A DNA stretch of 64,000 nucleotides. Origin: Casuarina equisetifolia (Eukaryota; Streptophyta; Magnoliopsida; Fagales; Casuarinaceae). This document shows positions 35,829-47,832 of the stretch, piece after piece. The stretch covers positions 12,636,129-12,700,128 of the forward strand of contig CM052355.1 of the NCBI GenBank assembly GCA_028551475.1. The letters are read 5' to 3'. The translations under genes and the position numbers were made by a program. The notes beneath the pieces are model-generated. The model was not told the DNA's origin. It worked only from the letters and a program-made list of their open reading frames with translations, and ran no database searches. Each line of letters starts with the position of its first letter. Positions within the stretch are counted from its first letter, which is position 1.

Positions 35829-38564
35829 GCTACAAGGTGAAAAAAAAAAATAATAGCTAAAATATTTTTAATTGTAGGTAAAGAAATAAAATACTAGCAA
35901 CATATTGTACACTAGAAGGAGAACGCTATAATGACAAGGTTTAAAGGGACATGCATTGACCAGATAGACAAAAGTAAATTGACAGCAACATATATGTAAA
36001 ATATGATTTCAAAAACAAAGGTTTGGTTCCCAAATTCCTTTCAAGATGGAAGAAACAAGCATTAATTTTACTTACAAAATAAGTCAATTCATAAAATAAC
36101 CATACATAAAAATGAAGACCTAGTATCCATAATGAAAGATCAATTGAATTACAGGATAAGATGATGAACAACAAAAACATCATAGGACAATCTAAACAAC
36201 ACCCAAGTAAATATGTTGCGTGCTTTACTTACTTAGCTACCAAAACTTAAAGGCACTAAACAAATAGTCAAGCCAAATCCAATGGCCAACATGAGACAAC
36301 TTAGTCATAAAGCCTATAACCCTTCTGTCACAGCACCCTTAACAAAATACAAATATGGAAACACCTCTACCTTTCAAGATAACTTGGAGAGGAAGTTGAT
36401 TTCCTCTATTTTTCATCAGTGATTATACAGTCCATCAATCCTTCTTCGAGCCTTCTATCCAATTTCTATGAAATTCAAAGGAAGGATCTCCAATGCTATC
36501 ACTATCAAAGAAATAACCTCTCTACTAACTTTTCAAAACTTTGAAAACCACGGTTAGGCTACAAGATAAAAAAAACTAGCTGCCAAAATATTTTTAATTG
36601 TGGTGAGAGAAATAAAAGACAACTAAGATATTATACATTAGAAGGAGAATGCTACAATGACTGGGTTTATAAGGAGAATGCTATAACCCTTCTGTCATGG
36701 CACCCTTAACAAAATACAAATATGGAAACATCTCTCCTCTCAAGATAACTTGGAGAGGAAGTTGATTTCCTCTATTTTTCATCAGTGATTATACAGTCCA
36801 TCAATCCTTCTCCGAGCCTTCAATCCAATTTCTATGAAATTCAAAGGAAGGATCTCCAATGCTATCACTATCAAAGAAATAACCTCTCTACTGACTTTTC
36901 AAAACTTTGAAAACCATGGTTAGGCTACAAGATAAAAGAAACTAGCTGCCAAAATATTTTTAATTGTGGTTAGAGAAATAAAAGACTACCAAGATATTAT
37001 ACACTAGAAGGAGAATGCTACAATGACTGGGTTTATAAGGAGAATGCTATAACCCTTCTGTCATGGCACCCTTAACAAAATACAAATATGGAAACACCTC
37101 TCCTCTCAAGATAACTTGGAGAGGAAGTTGATTTCCTCTATTTTTCATCAGTGATTATACAATCCATCAATCCTTCTCTGAGCCTTCAGTCCAATTTCTA
37201 TGAAATTCAAAGGAAGGATCTCTAATTCTATCACTATCAAAGAAATAACCTCTCTACTGACTTTTCAAAACTTTGAAAACCATGGTTAGGCTACAAGATA
37301 AAAGAAACTAGCTGCCAAAATATTTTTAATTGTGGTGAGAGAAATAAAAGACTACCAAGATATTATACACTAGAAAGAGAATGCTACAATGATTGGGTTT
37401 ATAAGGAGAATGCTATAACCCTTCTGTCATGGCACCCTTAACAAAATACAAATATGGAAACATCTCTCCTCTCAAGATAACTTGGAGAGGAAGTTGATTT
37501 TCTCTATTTTTCATCAGTGATTATACAGTCCATCAATCCTTCTCTGAGCCTTCTATCCAATTTCTATGAAATTCAAAGGAAGGATCTCCAATGCTATCAC
37601 TATCAAAGAAATAACCTCCCTACTGACTTTTCAAAACTTTGAAAACCATGGTTAGGCTACAAGATAAAAGAAACTAGCTGCCAAAATATTTTTAATTGTG
37701 GTGAGAGAAATAAAAGACAACCAAGATATTATACACTAGAAAGAGAATGCTACAATGACTAGGTTTATAAGGAGAATGCTATAACCCTTCTATCATGGCA
37801 CCCTTAACAAAATACAAATATGGAAACACCTCTCCTCTCAAGATAACTTGGAGAGGAAGTTGATTTCCTCTATTTTTCATCAGTGATTATACAGTCCATC
37901 AATCCTTCTCCGAGCCTTCAATCCAATTTCTATGAAATTCAAAGGAAGGATCTCCAATGCTATCACTATCAAAGAAATAACCTCTCTACTAACTTTTCAA
38001 AACTTTGAAAACCATGGTTAGGCTACAAGATAAAAGAAACTAGCTGCCAAAATATTTTTAATTGTGGTGAGAGAAATAAAAGACTACCAAGATATTATAC
38101 ACTAGAAGGAGAATGCTACAATGACTGGGTTTATAAGGAGAATGCTATAACCCTTCTATCATGGCACCCTTAACAAAATACAAATATGGAAACACCTCTA
38201 CCTTTCAAGATAACTTGGAGAGGAAGTTGATTTCCTCTATTTTTCATCAGTGATTATACAGTCCATCAATCCTTCTTCGAGCCTTCTATCCAATTTCTAT
38301 GAAATTCAAAGGAAGGATCTCCAATGCTATCACTATCAAAGAAATAACCTCTCTACTAACTTTTCAAAACTTTGAAAACCATGGTTAGGCTACAAGATAA
38401 AAGAAACTAGCTGCCAAAATATTTTTAATTGTGGTGAGAGAAATAAAAGACAACCAAGATATTATACACTAGAAGGAGAATGCTACAATGACTGGGTTTA
38501 TAAGGAGAATGCTATAACCCTTCTGTCATGGCACCCTTAACAAAATAAAAATATGGAAACACCT
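35829..38564 (+). repeat. Satellite block D with 366-bp homogenised sub-array
   Basis: One long monomer (head near 35,984) passes into nearly identical short units. CTATAACCCTTCTRTCATGG starts recur at 36,313, 36,681, 37,047, 37,413, 37,779, 38,145 and 38,512, a spacing of 366-368 bp. Each unit spans the second half of the long monomer, joined end to head at TTTATAAGGAGAATG. Sequence identity between short units is far higher than between long monomers, indicating recent amplification or gene conversion. A solo LTR interrupts the seventh unit. Confidence 0.92.
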
Positions 38565-39819
38565 TGTTCGGTGAAATCTAAATGCAAGTGAACATGTCGA
38601 ACAAGTAATATAATGATAAGAAAGATATCGTCCCACAGAGATTGGTGATTACTAGACCAACTAATTACTAACGGTGAATAACTCCTAGAATTTATCTAGC
38701 AAACCAAATTGATGGATGATAGATTAACTAACTAAGTCTAAGAAAACTTAATAAAAGAAATATGTTAGAGCATATGACTTCAGCATAATTACTAGGTACT
38801 AATATTGATTATTTATGCTTGCAAGAGAGATAATATCTATGTGATGGTGAAATTTCTTAATTTATTTACTATCCTATGTCTAGGTATAGTAAACCTACTT
38901 AGTTCATTAATTCACTATATCTCTATATGTGAATTGAAACAAACCAAATGCATTAGGATCTATGAATATTCCCAGTTTACACCAAAAGCCACACAAACAA
39001 TATGGTATATGTCTATCTATATTTAATTTATGGTTACATATTACAAGAAGCAACTGCATGCTATTTCCTGTCGGTCTTTAACATGCAAATCAAGTCATCT
39101 AAGTGGTAGCTAATCACCTAAAAGCATTAAACTCCGTAATATGTAACTTCACATAAATAAAATATCTTGCAAAACATAATAATCATAAGATTCATACCAT
39201 CATAATTAGGTTACATCGTAGCTCTAACAAAAATAAACTAAAACATAAAGAAATAATGAGGAAGAATGGTAATAAGAAATAAAGAAGGCATCTTGAATCC
39301 AAGAACAAGAAGTCTGTCACCCTTTTTGTCTTCTCTTCAAGAAAACCTTGAATTCTTGGCTTCTTTCTTGAGTTGTGCTCAATTTCCCTCCTCCCCCCCT
39401 TTTTTTGCCTCTTCTCTTCTCTTAAATAGGGTTTAGGTTTAGACCTATCTCCTATCCTAGTAGAATTGGGTTTTAGAGACCTAAAACAATTGGGTTTTGA
39501 ACTCCTAAATTAATTGAAACTTGAATTCCTAACATAACTGGGTTTTCTATTTATTTAGAAAACCCAACAACAATAGAAAATCTAATAACAATCATCCAAA
39601 GCCCAAGCCCATCTTGACTCTCTTAATCTTGATATTATAATTTTGCCACACAATAAGCATCAGGTTCTTCATGTTCATCCCTTTTCTCTTTACCTCCTTG
39701 TGCTACAAAAACAAGAAAAATTTAAATAAATAAGAGGAGTTCAAATATTTTCTCATAAGCATTGTATTATTTATTACCTAAAAAATAGGTAAAATAACTC
39801 TATAAAAATAAAGTTATCA
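38565..39819 (+). mobile_element. 1,255-bp solo LTR inserted in the satellite array
   Basis: Non-repeat sequence begins TGTTCGGTGAAATC and ends AAAGTTATCA (TG...CA), flanked by a perfect 5-bp duplication CACCT (38,560-38,564 and 39,820-39,824). Removing it restores a continuous satellite monomer (GGAAACACCTCTCCTCTC). The passage near its start with ATATCGTCCCACAGAGATTG resembles 5' LTR regions of plant LTR retrotransposons, which suggests + orientation. There is no primer-binding site or internal coding region, so this is a solo LTR left by recombination between the two LTRs of a full element. Superfamily is not settled. Confidence 0.85.
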
Positions 39820-42800
39820 CACCTCTCCTCTCAAGATAACTTGGAAAGGAAGTTGATTTCCTCTATTTTTCATCAGTGATTATACAGTCCATCAATCCTT
39901 CTCCGAGCCTTTAATCCAATTTCTATGAAATTCAAATGAAGGATCTCCAATGCTATCACTATAAAAGAAATAACCTCTCTACTGACTTTTCAAAACTTTG
40001 AAAACTATGGTTAGGCTACAAGATAAAAGAAACTAGCTGCCAAAATATTTTTAATTGTGGTGAGAGAAATAAAAGACTACCAAGATATTATACACTAAAA
40101 GGAGAATACTACAATGACTAGGTTTATAAGGACATTCACTAGCCAAAAAAGATGAAAGTAACAAAACAAAAACATATATGTGAAATATAATTCCTAAAGG
40201 TGAGGTTTGGTTCAAAAATTCATCTCAAGGTAGAAGAAACAAGTACCAATGTTACTTTAGGAAATATGACAATTCATAGAAGATAGTCATACATCCAAAT
40301 GAAGACCTTGTATCTATAATGAAAGATCAATTGAATTAAATGATAAGATGATAAACAATGGAAACATTAGAGGACCATATAAACAACACCCAAGAAAATA
40401 TGTTGCGTGCTTTACTTGTTTCCCTACCAAAACTCAAAGGCATTAAACAGATTGCTAAACCAATAAATATAATGGCTAGCATTAGCCAACTTAGTCATAA
40501 AGCCTATAACCCTTCTATCACACCACCATTCACAAAATACAAGTATGGAAGCATTTTTACCTTTTCAGATGACTTGAAAAGGAAGTTGATCTCCTCTATT
40601 TTTCATTAGCAATTATACAGTCAATTAATCCTTCTTTGAGCCTTCAATCTAGTTTCCATGAAATTTAGAGGAAAGACCTCTAATGCTCTCACTATCAAAG
40701 AAATAGCATCTTTATTGACTCTTCAAAACTTGAATGAAGACCATGGTTAGGCTACAAGATGAAAGAAACTAGATACTAAAATATTTTGAATTATAGTTAG
40801 AGAAATGAAAGATTAGCAAAATACCATACATTAGAAGGCAAATGCTACAACAACATGTCCTATAGGGACATTCATTGGCCAAAAAATATGAAAGTAAAAT
40901 GACAACAACATATATGTAAAATGTGATTTTGAAAATTGGGGTTTGGTTCACAAATTCCTTTCAAGATGGAAGAAACAAGCATTAATGTTACCTAGGGAGA
41001 TAAGACAATTCATAAAAAATAACCCTGTATTAAAACGAAGACCTAATATCCATAATAAAAAATTAGCTTAATTGAATTATGAGTTGATGAACAACGCAAT
41101 GTTGGAGGACCATTTAAATAATGCCTAATAAAAGATGTTACATGCTTTACTCGCTCCCTTACCTAAGGGCAAGGGCACTAAATATATTGTCAAACCATCC
41201 AATTCAATGGCCAACACCAGCCAACTTAGTCATCAAGCCTATAAACCTTCATCACATCACCATTCACAAAATACAAATGTGGAAGCATCTCTACCTCTCA
41301 ATCAATCCCTCTCCAAGCCTTTAATTTAATTTTCATGAAATTTAGAGAAAGGATCTCCAATGCTATCCCTATCAAAGAAATAAATTTTCTACCGACTCTT
41401 CAAAACTTAGTGAAAACCATGATTAGACTACAAAATAAAGAAACTAGTTGCTAAAACATTTTCAATTGTGGTTAGAGAAATAAAAGGCTACCAAGATATT
41501 GTATACTAGAAGGAAATATGCTATAATGACATGGTTTATAAGGACATTCATTGGCCAAAAAAGGTGGAAGTAAAACGACAACAACACACATGTAAAATAT
41601 AATTTCTAAAGGTGAGGTTTGGTTCAAAAATTCATCTCAAGGTAAAAGAAACAAATATTAATGTTACTCTAAGAAATAAGACAATTCATAGGAGATAGCC
41701 ATGCATCCATATGAAGACCTAATATCCATAATGAAAGATCAGTTAAATCATATGATAAGATGATGAACAATGGCAACTTTAAAGGACCATCTAAAAAACA
41801 CCTAAGAAATATGTTGCATGCTCTACTTGCTTGCCTACCAAAACTCAAGGCTATTAAATAGATCATCAAACCATCAAATCCAATGGCTAGCACTAGACAA
41901 CTTAGTCATAAAGCTTGTAATCCTTATGTCACATCACCATTCACAAAATACGAACGTGGAAGCACCTCTACCTTTCCAAATGACTTGAAAAGGAAGTTGA
42001 TCTCCACTATTTTTCATTAATGATTATATAGTCCATCAAACCTTCTCCAAGCCTTCAACCCAATTTCCATGAAATTCAAAGGAAGAACCTCAAATGCTCT
42101 CACTATTAAAGAAATTGCCTCTCCACTAACTCTTCAAAACTGGCATGAAGACCATCATTAAGCTACAAGATGAAAGACATTAGATGCTAAAATATTTTAT
42201 AGTTAGAGAAATAAAAGATTAGCAAAATATTATACATTAGAAAGAAAATGCTACAGCAAAATGTTCTATAGGGGCATTCATTGGCCAAAAAAGATGAAAG
42301 TAAAATGACAACAACATATATGCAAAACATGATTTTGAAAATTGGGGTTTGGTTCACAAATTCCTTTCAAGATGGAAGAAACAAGCATTAATGTTACCTT
42401 GGGAGATAAGACAATTCATAAAAAAAAAATAACCATGCATTAAAACAAAGACCTAATATCCAGAATGAAAACTTAGCTTAATCAAACAATGAGTTAATGA
42501 ACAACTCAATGTTGGAAGACCATCTAAACAATGCCTAAGTAGAGATGTTGCATGCCCTACTCGCTCCCTTACCCAAGGGCAAGGGCACTAAACATATTGT
42601 CAAACCATCCAATTCAATGGCCAACACTAGCCAACTTAGTCATCAAGCCTATAAACCCTCTATCACATCACCATTCACAAAATACAAAAGTCGAAGCATC
42701 TCTGCCTCTCAATCAATCCCTCTCTAAGCCTTTAATTTAATTTTCATGAAATTTATAAGAAGGATCTCCAATGCTATCACTATCAAAGAAATAACCTCTT

Positions 42801-43529
42801 TACTAAATCTTCAAAACTTAGTGAAAACCATGGTTAGACTTCAAGATAAAAGAAACTAATTGCTAAAATATTTTCAATTATGGTTAGAGAAATAAAAGAC
42901 TACCAGGATATTGTACACTAGAAAGAGAATGCTACAATGACATGGTTTGTAAGAACATTCATTGGCCAAAAAAGATGAAAGCAAAACAACAGCAACATAT
43001 ATATATAAAATATAATTTCTAAAGACGAGATTTAGTTCACAAATTCATTTCAAGATAGAAGAAACAAGTTTTAATGTTACCCTAGGACATAAGACAATTC
43101 ATAAAAGATAGCCATTCATTCAAATGAAGACCTAGTGTCCATAATTAAAGATCAGATGATAAGATGATGAACAATGGCAACATCAAAGGACCATCCAAAC
43201 AACACCTAAGAAAATATGTTGCGTGCTTTACTTACTTGCCTACCGAAATTTCAAGGGCATTAAACAGATCATCAAACCATCAAATACAATGGCTAGCACC
43301 AATCAGCTTAGTCATAAAGCATGTAACCCTTTCATCACACCATCATTCACTAGATACAAACATGGAAGCGCCTCTGCATCTCCATAAATTTCTAATGAAG
43401 GATCATCTAATGCTCTTAATATTAATAATAGCCTCTCTATTGTATTGGGATATTCATTATGTTTTTGGTGATGGGCTACATGTTACCATGTGCCTATCTA
43501 TGATATTTCCAATATTTATGTCAGGAAGT
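39820..43529 (+). repeat. Satellite block C, long monomers
   Basis: Resumes the interrupted 366-bp unit (39,820-40,120), then returns to long monomers with heads near 40,165, 40,905, 41,577, 42,305 and 42,988. From about 40,150 it is the duplication partner of block A but holds more monomers than the ~2.3 kb seen there. Confidence 0.87.
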
Positions 43530-46010
43530 GTGACCAAGCCTATTTATAGCGTCCAGCCCGCGTCTCGCACTAACAAAGTATGGCGGGAACAAAAGTAACA
43601 AATTAAACACTGAGAAAACAAAAGCAACGGATGGAGAGGTATATGCCAAAAAGTCGGGACAAAACAAAGAACCCAAAAGTCACGACAATGCATGGAACCC
43701 AAAAGTCTTACGGTGTAATTAACAAGTGGGTCCCTGACAATTGGAGTTGCAAGAGGAAAAGCCTCCGCAGGCAAGAGTCTCTTGTGGGTCTAGTTTATTG
43801 TAGATTGTCCTCTCTCTCTCATGGGTCCAGTTTTCGCTCTCAATTAGTGTCAAAAAGGAAAGGCCAGAAATCTGTTTGCGCTTTCTCTTTATCTGGTTCA
43901 TTGCAGATTTTCTGTTTTCTTTCTACCAATTGTTAAAATTACTATTTTCAGCAAACTTGTCATTACCATGCGAAGTTTGAGGGTTGTGTAAAAGCCATTA
44001 ATTTGAACAAGCTCCAATGGAATTCCACCTCACATGCTAAGTGTAGTTGCATTGTGTACCATGCTATCCACTTTAGACAAGCGGACTATAGAAGTGTGGA
44101 ATGCAGTAGACATCACAATAGACACAAGCAATCCTCGTGCAGTCACACAGAGCATAGCAGACGTCTAGCAAGTCCCCACAAGCCAACACAACATGCTACA
44201 ACACCATTGGAGCAATTAAGTGGGCATTTACTACATCCAAACATGTGGACAGTGAGTTGGCACACAAATCGTATGGAAGCCAACATAAAACAGCTAAGTC
44301 TCCTAGCCCCAGACAAGAAGTCCTGAGCCAAGAAAGTTATCACGTGAAGGATGAAGAAAGTAAAAAGAAGAAAGTAAAAAGAAGAAAGTGAAGAGTAAAA
44401 ACCGGGTGATTAGTTTTACCTTTATATAAAGTTTTCATGTAAACTTTCTAGCAATTACTTGGCAATGTATAAGCATGCTCGAATGCCTATATAATGGTGC
44501 AGCTTGTCTAGGAGAAGGTAAGCCTCTTGCAAGTCTCATGTAATCACAATTCAATCCAATCAATTATAACACCAAAGCTATGTTTTACTTTGTGTAGTTG
44601 TAGCAAGGCCAATGATCATGCAATCATGGAATCCATTCTATTCCCTTTGTTGTCTTTGTTTCACCTTTTGTACTTTATTTTATATTTGTTTTCCTTGCAC
44701 CTACATGACTTACCAATTCCAGTTTATTGTTTTTCATGTTTACATCTTTACATTTCTGCTCACTCAGTCAAATTGAACCATAGAACCCACCAAACTCTAA
44801 TTTTCTTCTCCAATCACCAACTTCATTGATAAAGATTATTCATACCGGTAGCTTGTTTAAAAACCCTTAGGTCCGGTTGTTAGTATCCTTTCCGGAGTTT
44901 CTCATATATCCTCTCCGCATTTATTTGCCAAATATCTCAGAGGATTTGTAGACATTTAAATACTTGCTTCATTGTGTATTTCAAGGGATTATGATCTGTG
45001 TAAACTTTGGTTGAAAATTAAAGAGGTAGCCTTGAGTAGTTTGATAAATGAGGTGGGTTAGGCAGAGAGCCTAATCACTTAAATCTGGTGTGCTTGCCAT
45101 TTTGCGGCTTGCAATTTTTATATCTACTGTCTTACTGTATGCGGAAATCTTTGTGCATTCTGCACTTTCTGATTTTTGAGATGCTTTGTGTAAATTTTGT
45201 GTTGATTCGGCTCTTGCATTATTACTGGTTCTACACTCATCTAGCTTCATTGTTCACGGTAGCTTCATTTCAATAGACCTTGAGTTAACCGTGAGCAGCA
45301 CATTGAATTTATATTGGACTTTAGAAATTCTATTCAGGAAATATTATACCTATTTTGTTGTATAATTTTGCATATTAGATCTCAAGTACAATCATATTTT
45401 TCATTATCATAATATTGTAGTGTTTGCCCTGAAATTTAGTTAGACTTATATAGTGCATACTTATCATGAAACAAAATTACTAGATTTTTTAGAAAATATA
45501 ATTCACTCCCCTCTTAGGTTCCCTCTAGAACCTTACATACTAAATCTCCAAAAACTTACCAGACTGTTCTAATTGCCACATAATTTTGTAGAAGTTGCGT
45601 AAGACTCTTTTTGAAACTATTTAATAGACTCTTGAGTCCGACCTCTCTTTTTTTCCTTTTTTTTTTTTTTGCTATAAATATGTGAGAGTTGGGCGTTATG
45701 AATGTAAGAACAAATCAATAAGTAGTTAACTAAGTTTGCTAAATTCTCTAGCTATTTCAATTCTCAAATTTTTATCATAAAATATTGTGCAAGTTTTTTT
45801 CCATAGGAAGTATTATTTCTCGAAGATTGGATGGAACTTTTGTTAACACCGGTATCGTGTTAGCACAACCCAAGTCTAGTTGTTTCTTTGTACTATGGAC
45901 AAGCCTGACGAAGGACGAGCCTTCGCTCACCTTTGACCGAATAAAAGTCATGGCGCAGTTGTCAAAGATGCTCTTTTCATCTTGATGGTCTTGGCTGGCC
46001 AAGTCATAGA
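43530..46010 (+). repeat. Non-coding repeat module, copy C
   Basis: Closest to copy A, and followed by the same flank (to 49,189) as copy A (to 9,110). It keeps the segment CCAAGCCTATTTATAGC that copy A has lost near 2,365. Confidence 0.65.
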
Positions 46011-46828
46011 TGGGTGGTTCGTGAATTGCTTATCAAGTTAGGCGAGAGCAGACTATGAAAGAAGAAAATCTTAAATCTCGTTTTCCATTCTTCTCTACTT
46101 TTCTTCCTTAGAAGAATGTGTCCATCCAACATAGCTTCCGTGGGGAAGCAGCTACTAAGAAAACTATTTTGCCGGTGCTATGCAAACGATTGACTGAAGA
46201 CAAACATCTAACTTGATGTAGAAGTGAGAAATAAAGTCTAGTTCTCAATTCATACTTCTCTTCTCTAACCGGTGGAGGCTCTGTCCAAAATTTTCCTGCT
46301 TAAAATTGAAGTAATGTTGCACTGAGAATTGAGTATATGTAATATCTATGTTCAAAATTTTGCATATGCATTTCGTAAACATAAAAAAAGATTAAGGAAT
46401 GATACAATCTCACCAATTCACAGTGAGTTATGGCCTAAATTAAGGATGATATCATTGTTTCAACAGCGCAGCAGCAACAGATAAGCGCGACCTGCATGCT
46501 TGAAGTGGGAAAGACCGAATGAATAAGCCAGAAGCAGACATGCGTCCTGGGCCAAAGGAAACAAAGACTAAACCTAAAGCCTCTCCCGCTGCGTAGGATT
46601 TAAATCCTCGTGTTGGCAAAATTAGCCACGCAAGGACACGCTGCACAAACGACACCGTTGCGTTAATGACCCTAATGGTCCAGACTAGCAGTACATGCCC
46701 ATGAATTTGGCTGGCCGATAACGAGTCAGCCTCATCTCTTTTGGACTAACAACACATTCGGTACGTGCCAATGAATTGATTGGTCAAGTACGAGTTGGTG
46801 TTTTATATTCTGCATACCTTCCAGCCAA

Positions 46829-47150
46829 ACTCGCCATTCGCCAAGGACCTCTCAGAGCCATTTTACAACCATAGCAGAAAGGAGACTTAAATTCGCTGGA
46901 ATACTCCCTCACATGAGTGCTCAACCAACATTAACCTCCAGCAAGCATGAAAGCTTCAGCCTCCGGAGGTTTGGAGTCTCTTTTTCCCAGCTCTTGGCAC
47001 CTCTAGGATTTGCCTTCCATCATCCCTAATCGGCTCACGAAGGAAATATCACTCAAGTATTGAGAGCTTTTGGAGGAAGGTACTTGGAATAGTAAATACA
47101 CTTAAACAGAGAATCCAGGAAGAGCCCCTACTTTGGGACAGATGACGCGA
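46829..47150 (+). pseudogene. Decayed GLR C-terminal exon relic downstream of API5
   Basis: The stretch aligns by eye with the last exon and 3' flank of GLR-2 (24,640-24,990): CTCGCCATTCGCCAAGGA matches the SPF..DFS segment, GCAGAAAGGAGACTTAAATT matches QKGELKS, GAGTGCTCAACCAACATTA matches ECSTNI, and CATGAAAGCTTCAGCCTCC matches HESFSLR. The reading frame is broken repeatedly, so this is a non-coding fossil of a further GLR copy. It lies 3' of API5 in the opposite orientation, which shows the GLR cluster once extended to the API5 side or was carried there by duplication. Confidence 0.75.
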
Positions 47151-47832
47151 ATTGTAAGGAAGCTGTAGATTTATTTACTTCCACATAAACAAACCCGTGA
47201 AGCACTCCTACTCGGTCAGATGCGTCGGGTACAAAACGGACACATCAAATGCAAACCCTATTCACCCAGGTGGAAGTTCTTGATTACTGCCGACTATTTC
47301 GAGCACCTTCACACCTCGCCTGCCAGGATACAGTAAAATGCAGTAGACTTATTGTCCAAGGGTTGGATATTAAGATTTCCATTAGTGGAGGACATGGGAC
47401 AGTACAATATTTTTCGTCATAAGCATGTATATAAAAGAAACAAATATTCCAATGTTAGTGATTTTCAATGACAAGACAGAAATAAAAAATGATTCTCTGG
47501 CTGCACGTCTAGTGTCAATAAGATCCACACGCATGAGTCCACACATTAACGAACTTGCAAAGATTCCTTAATCAATCTCAACTGATGCCTATATTAGTTA
47601 AATTCGACATGACTAAGAACTCAAAGCACCAAATCTACTGGACAAGCTCAGGTGGATTATGATTCCTGGTGTTAGACAACAAATAAATCAAGAGACTCAT
47701 TCAGTGTCCTCTATGAATCAAAACTAGCCCCAGCAGAGAACTTCAACGAATCAATGGCTTCTAGCTGTGTATTTGAGCTCCATGCTGACTTTCAGAAATC
47801 AGAATGTCATCTAGTCCGTGCGCACACCTAAG

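Noticed and set aside
36313..38564. CRISPR-like regular repeat
   Set aside because: Units are 366 bp and contiguous with no short-repeat/unique-spacer structure, and the genome is a plant's.
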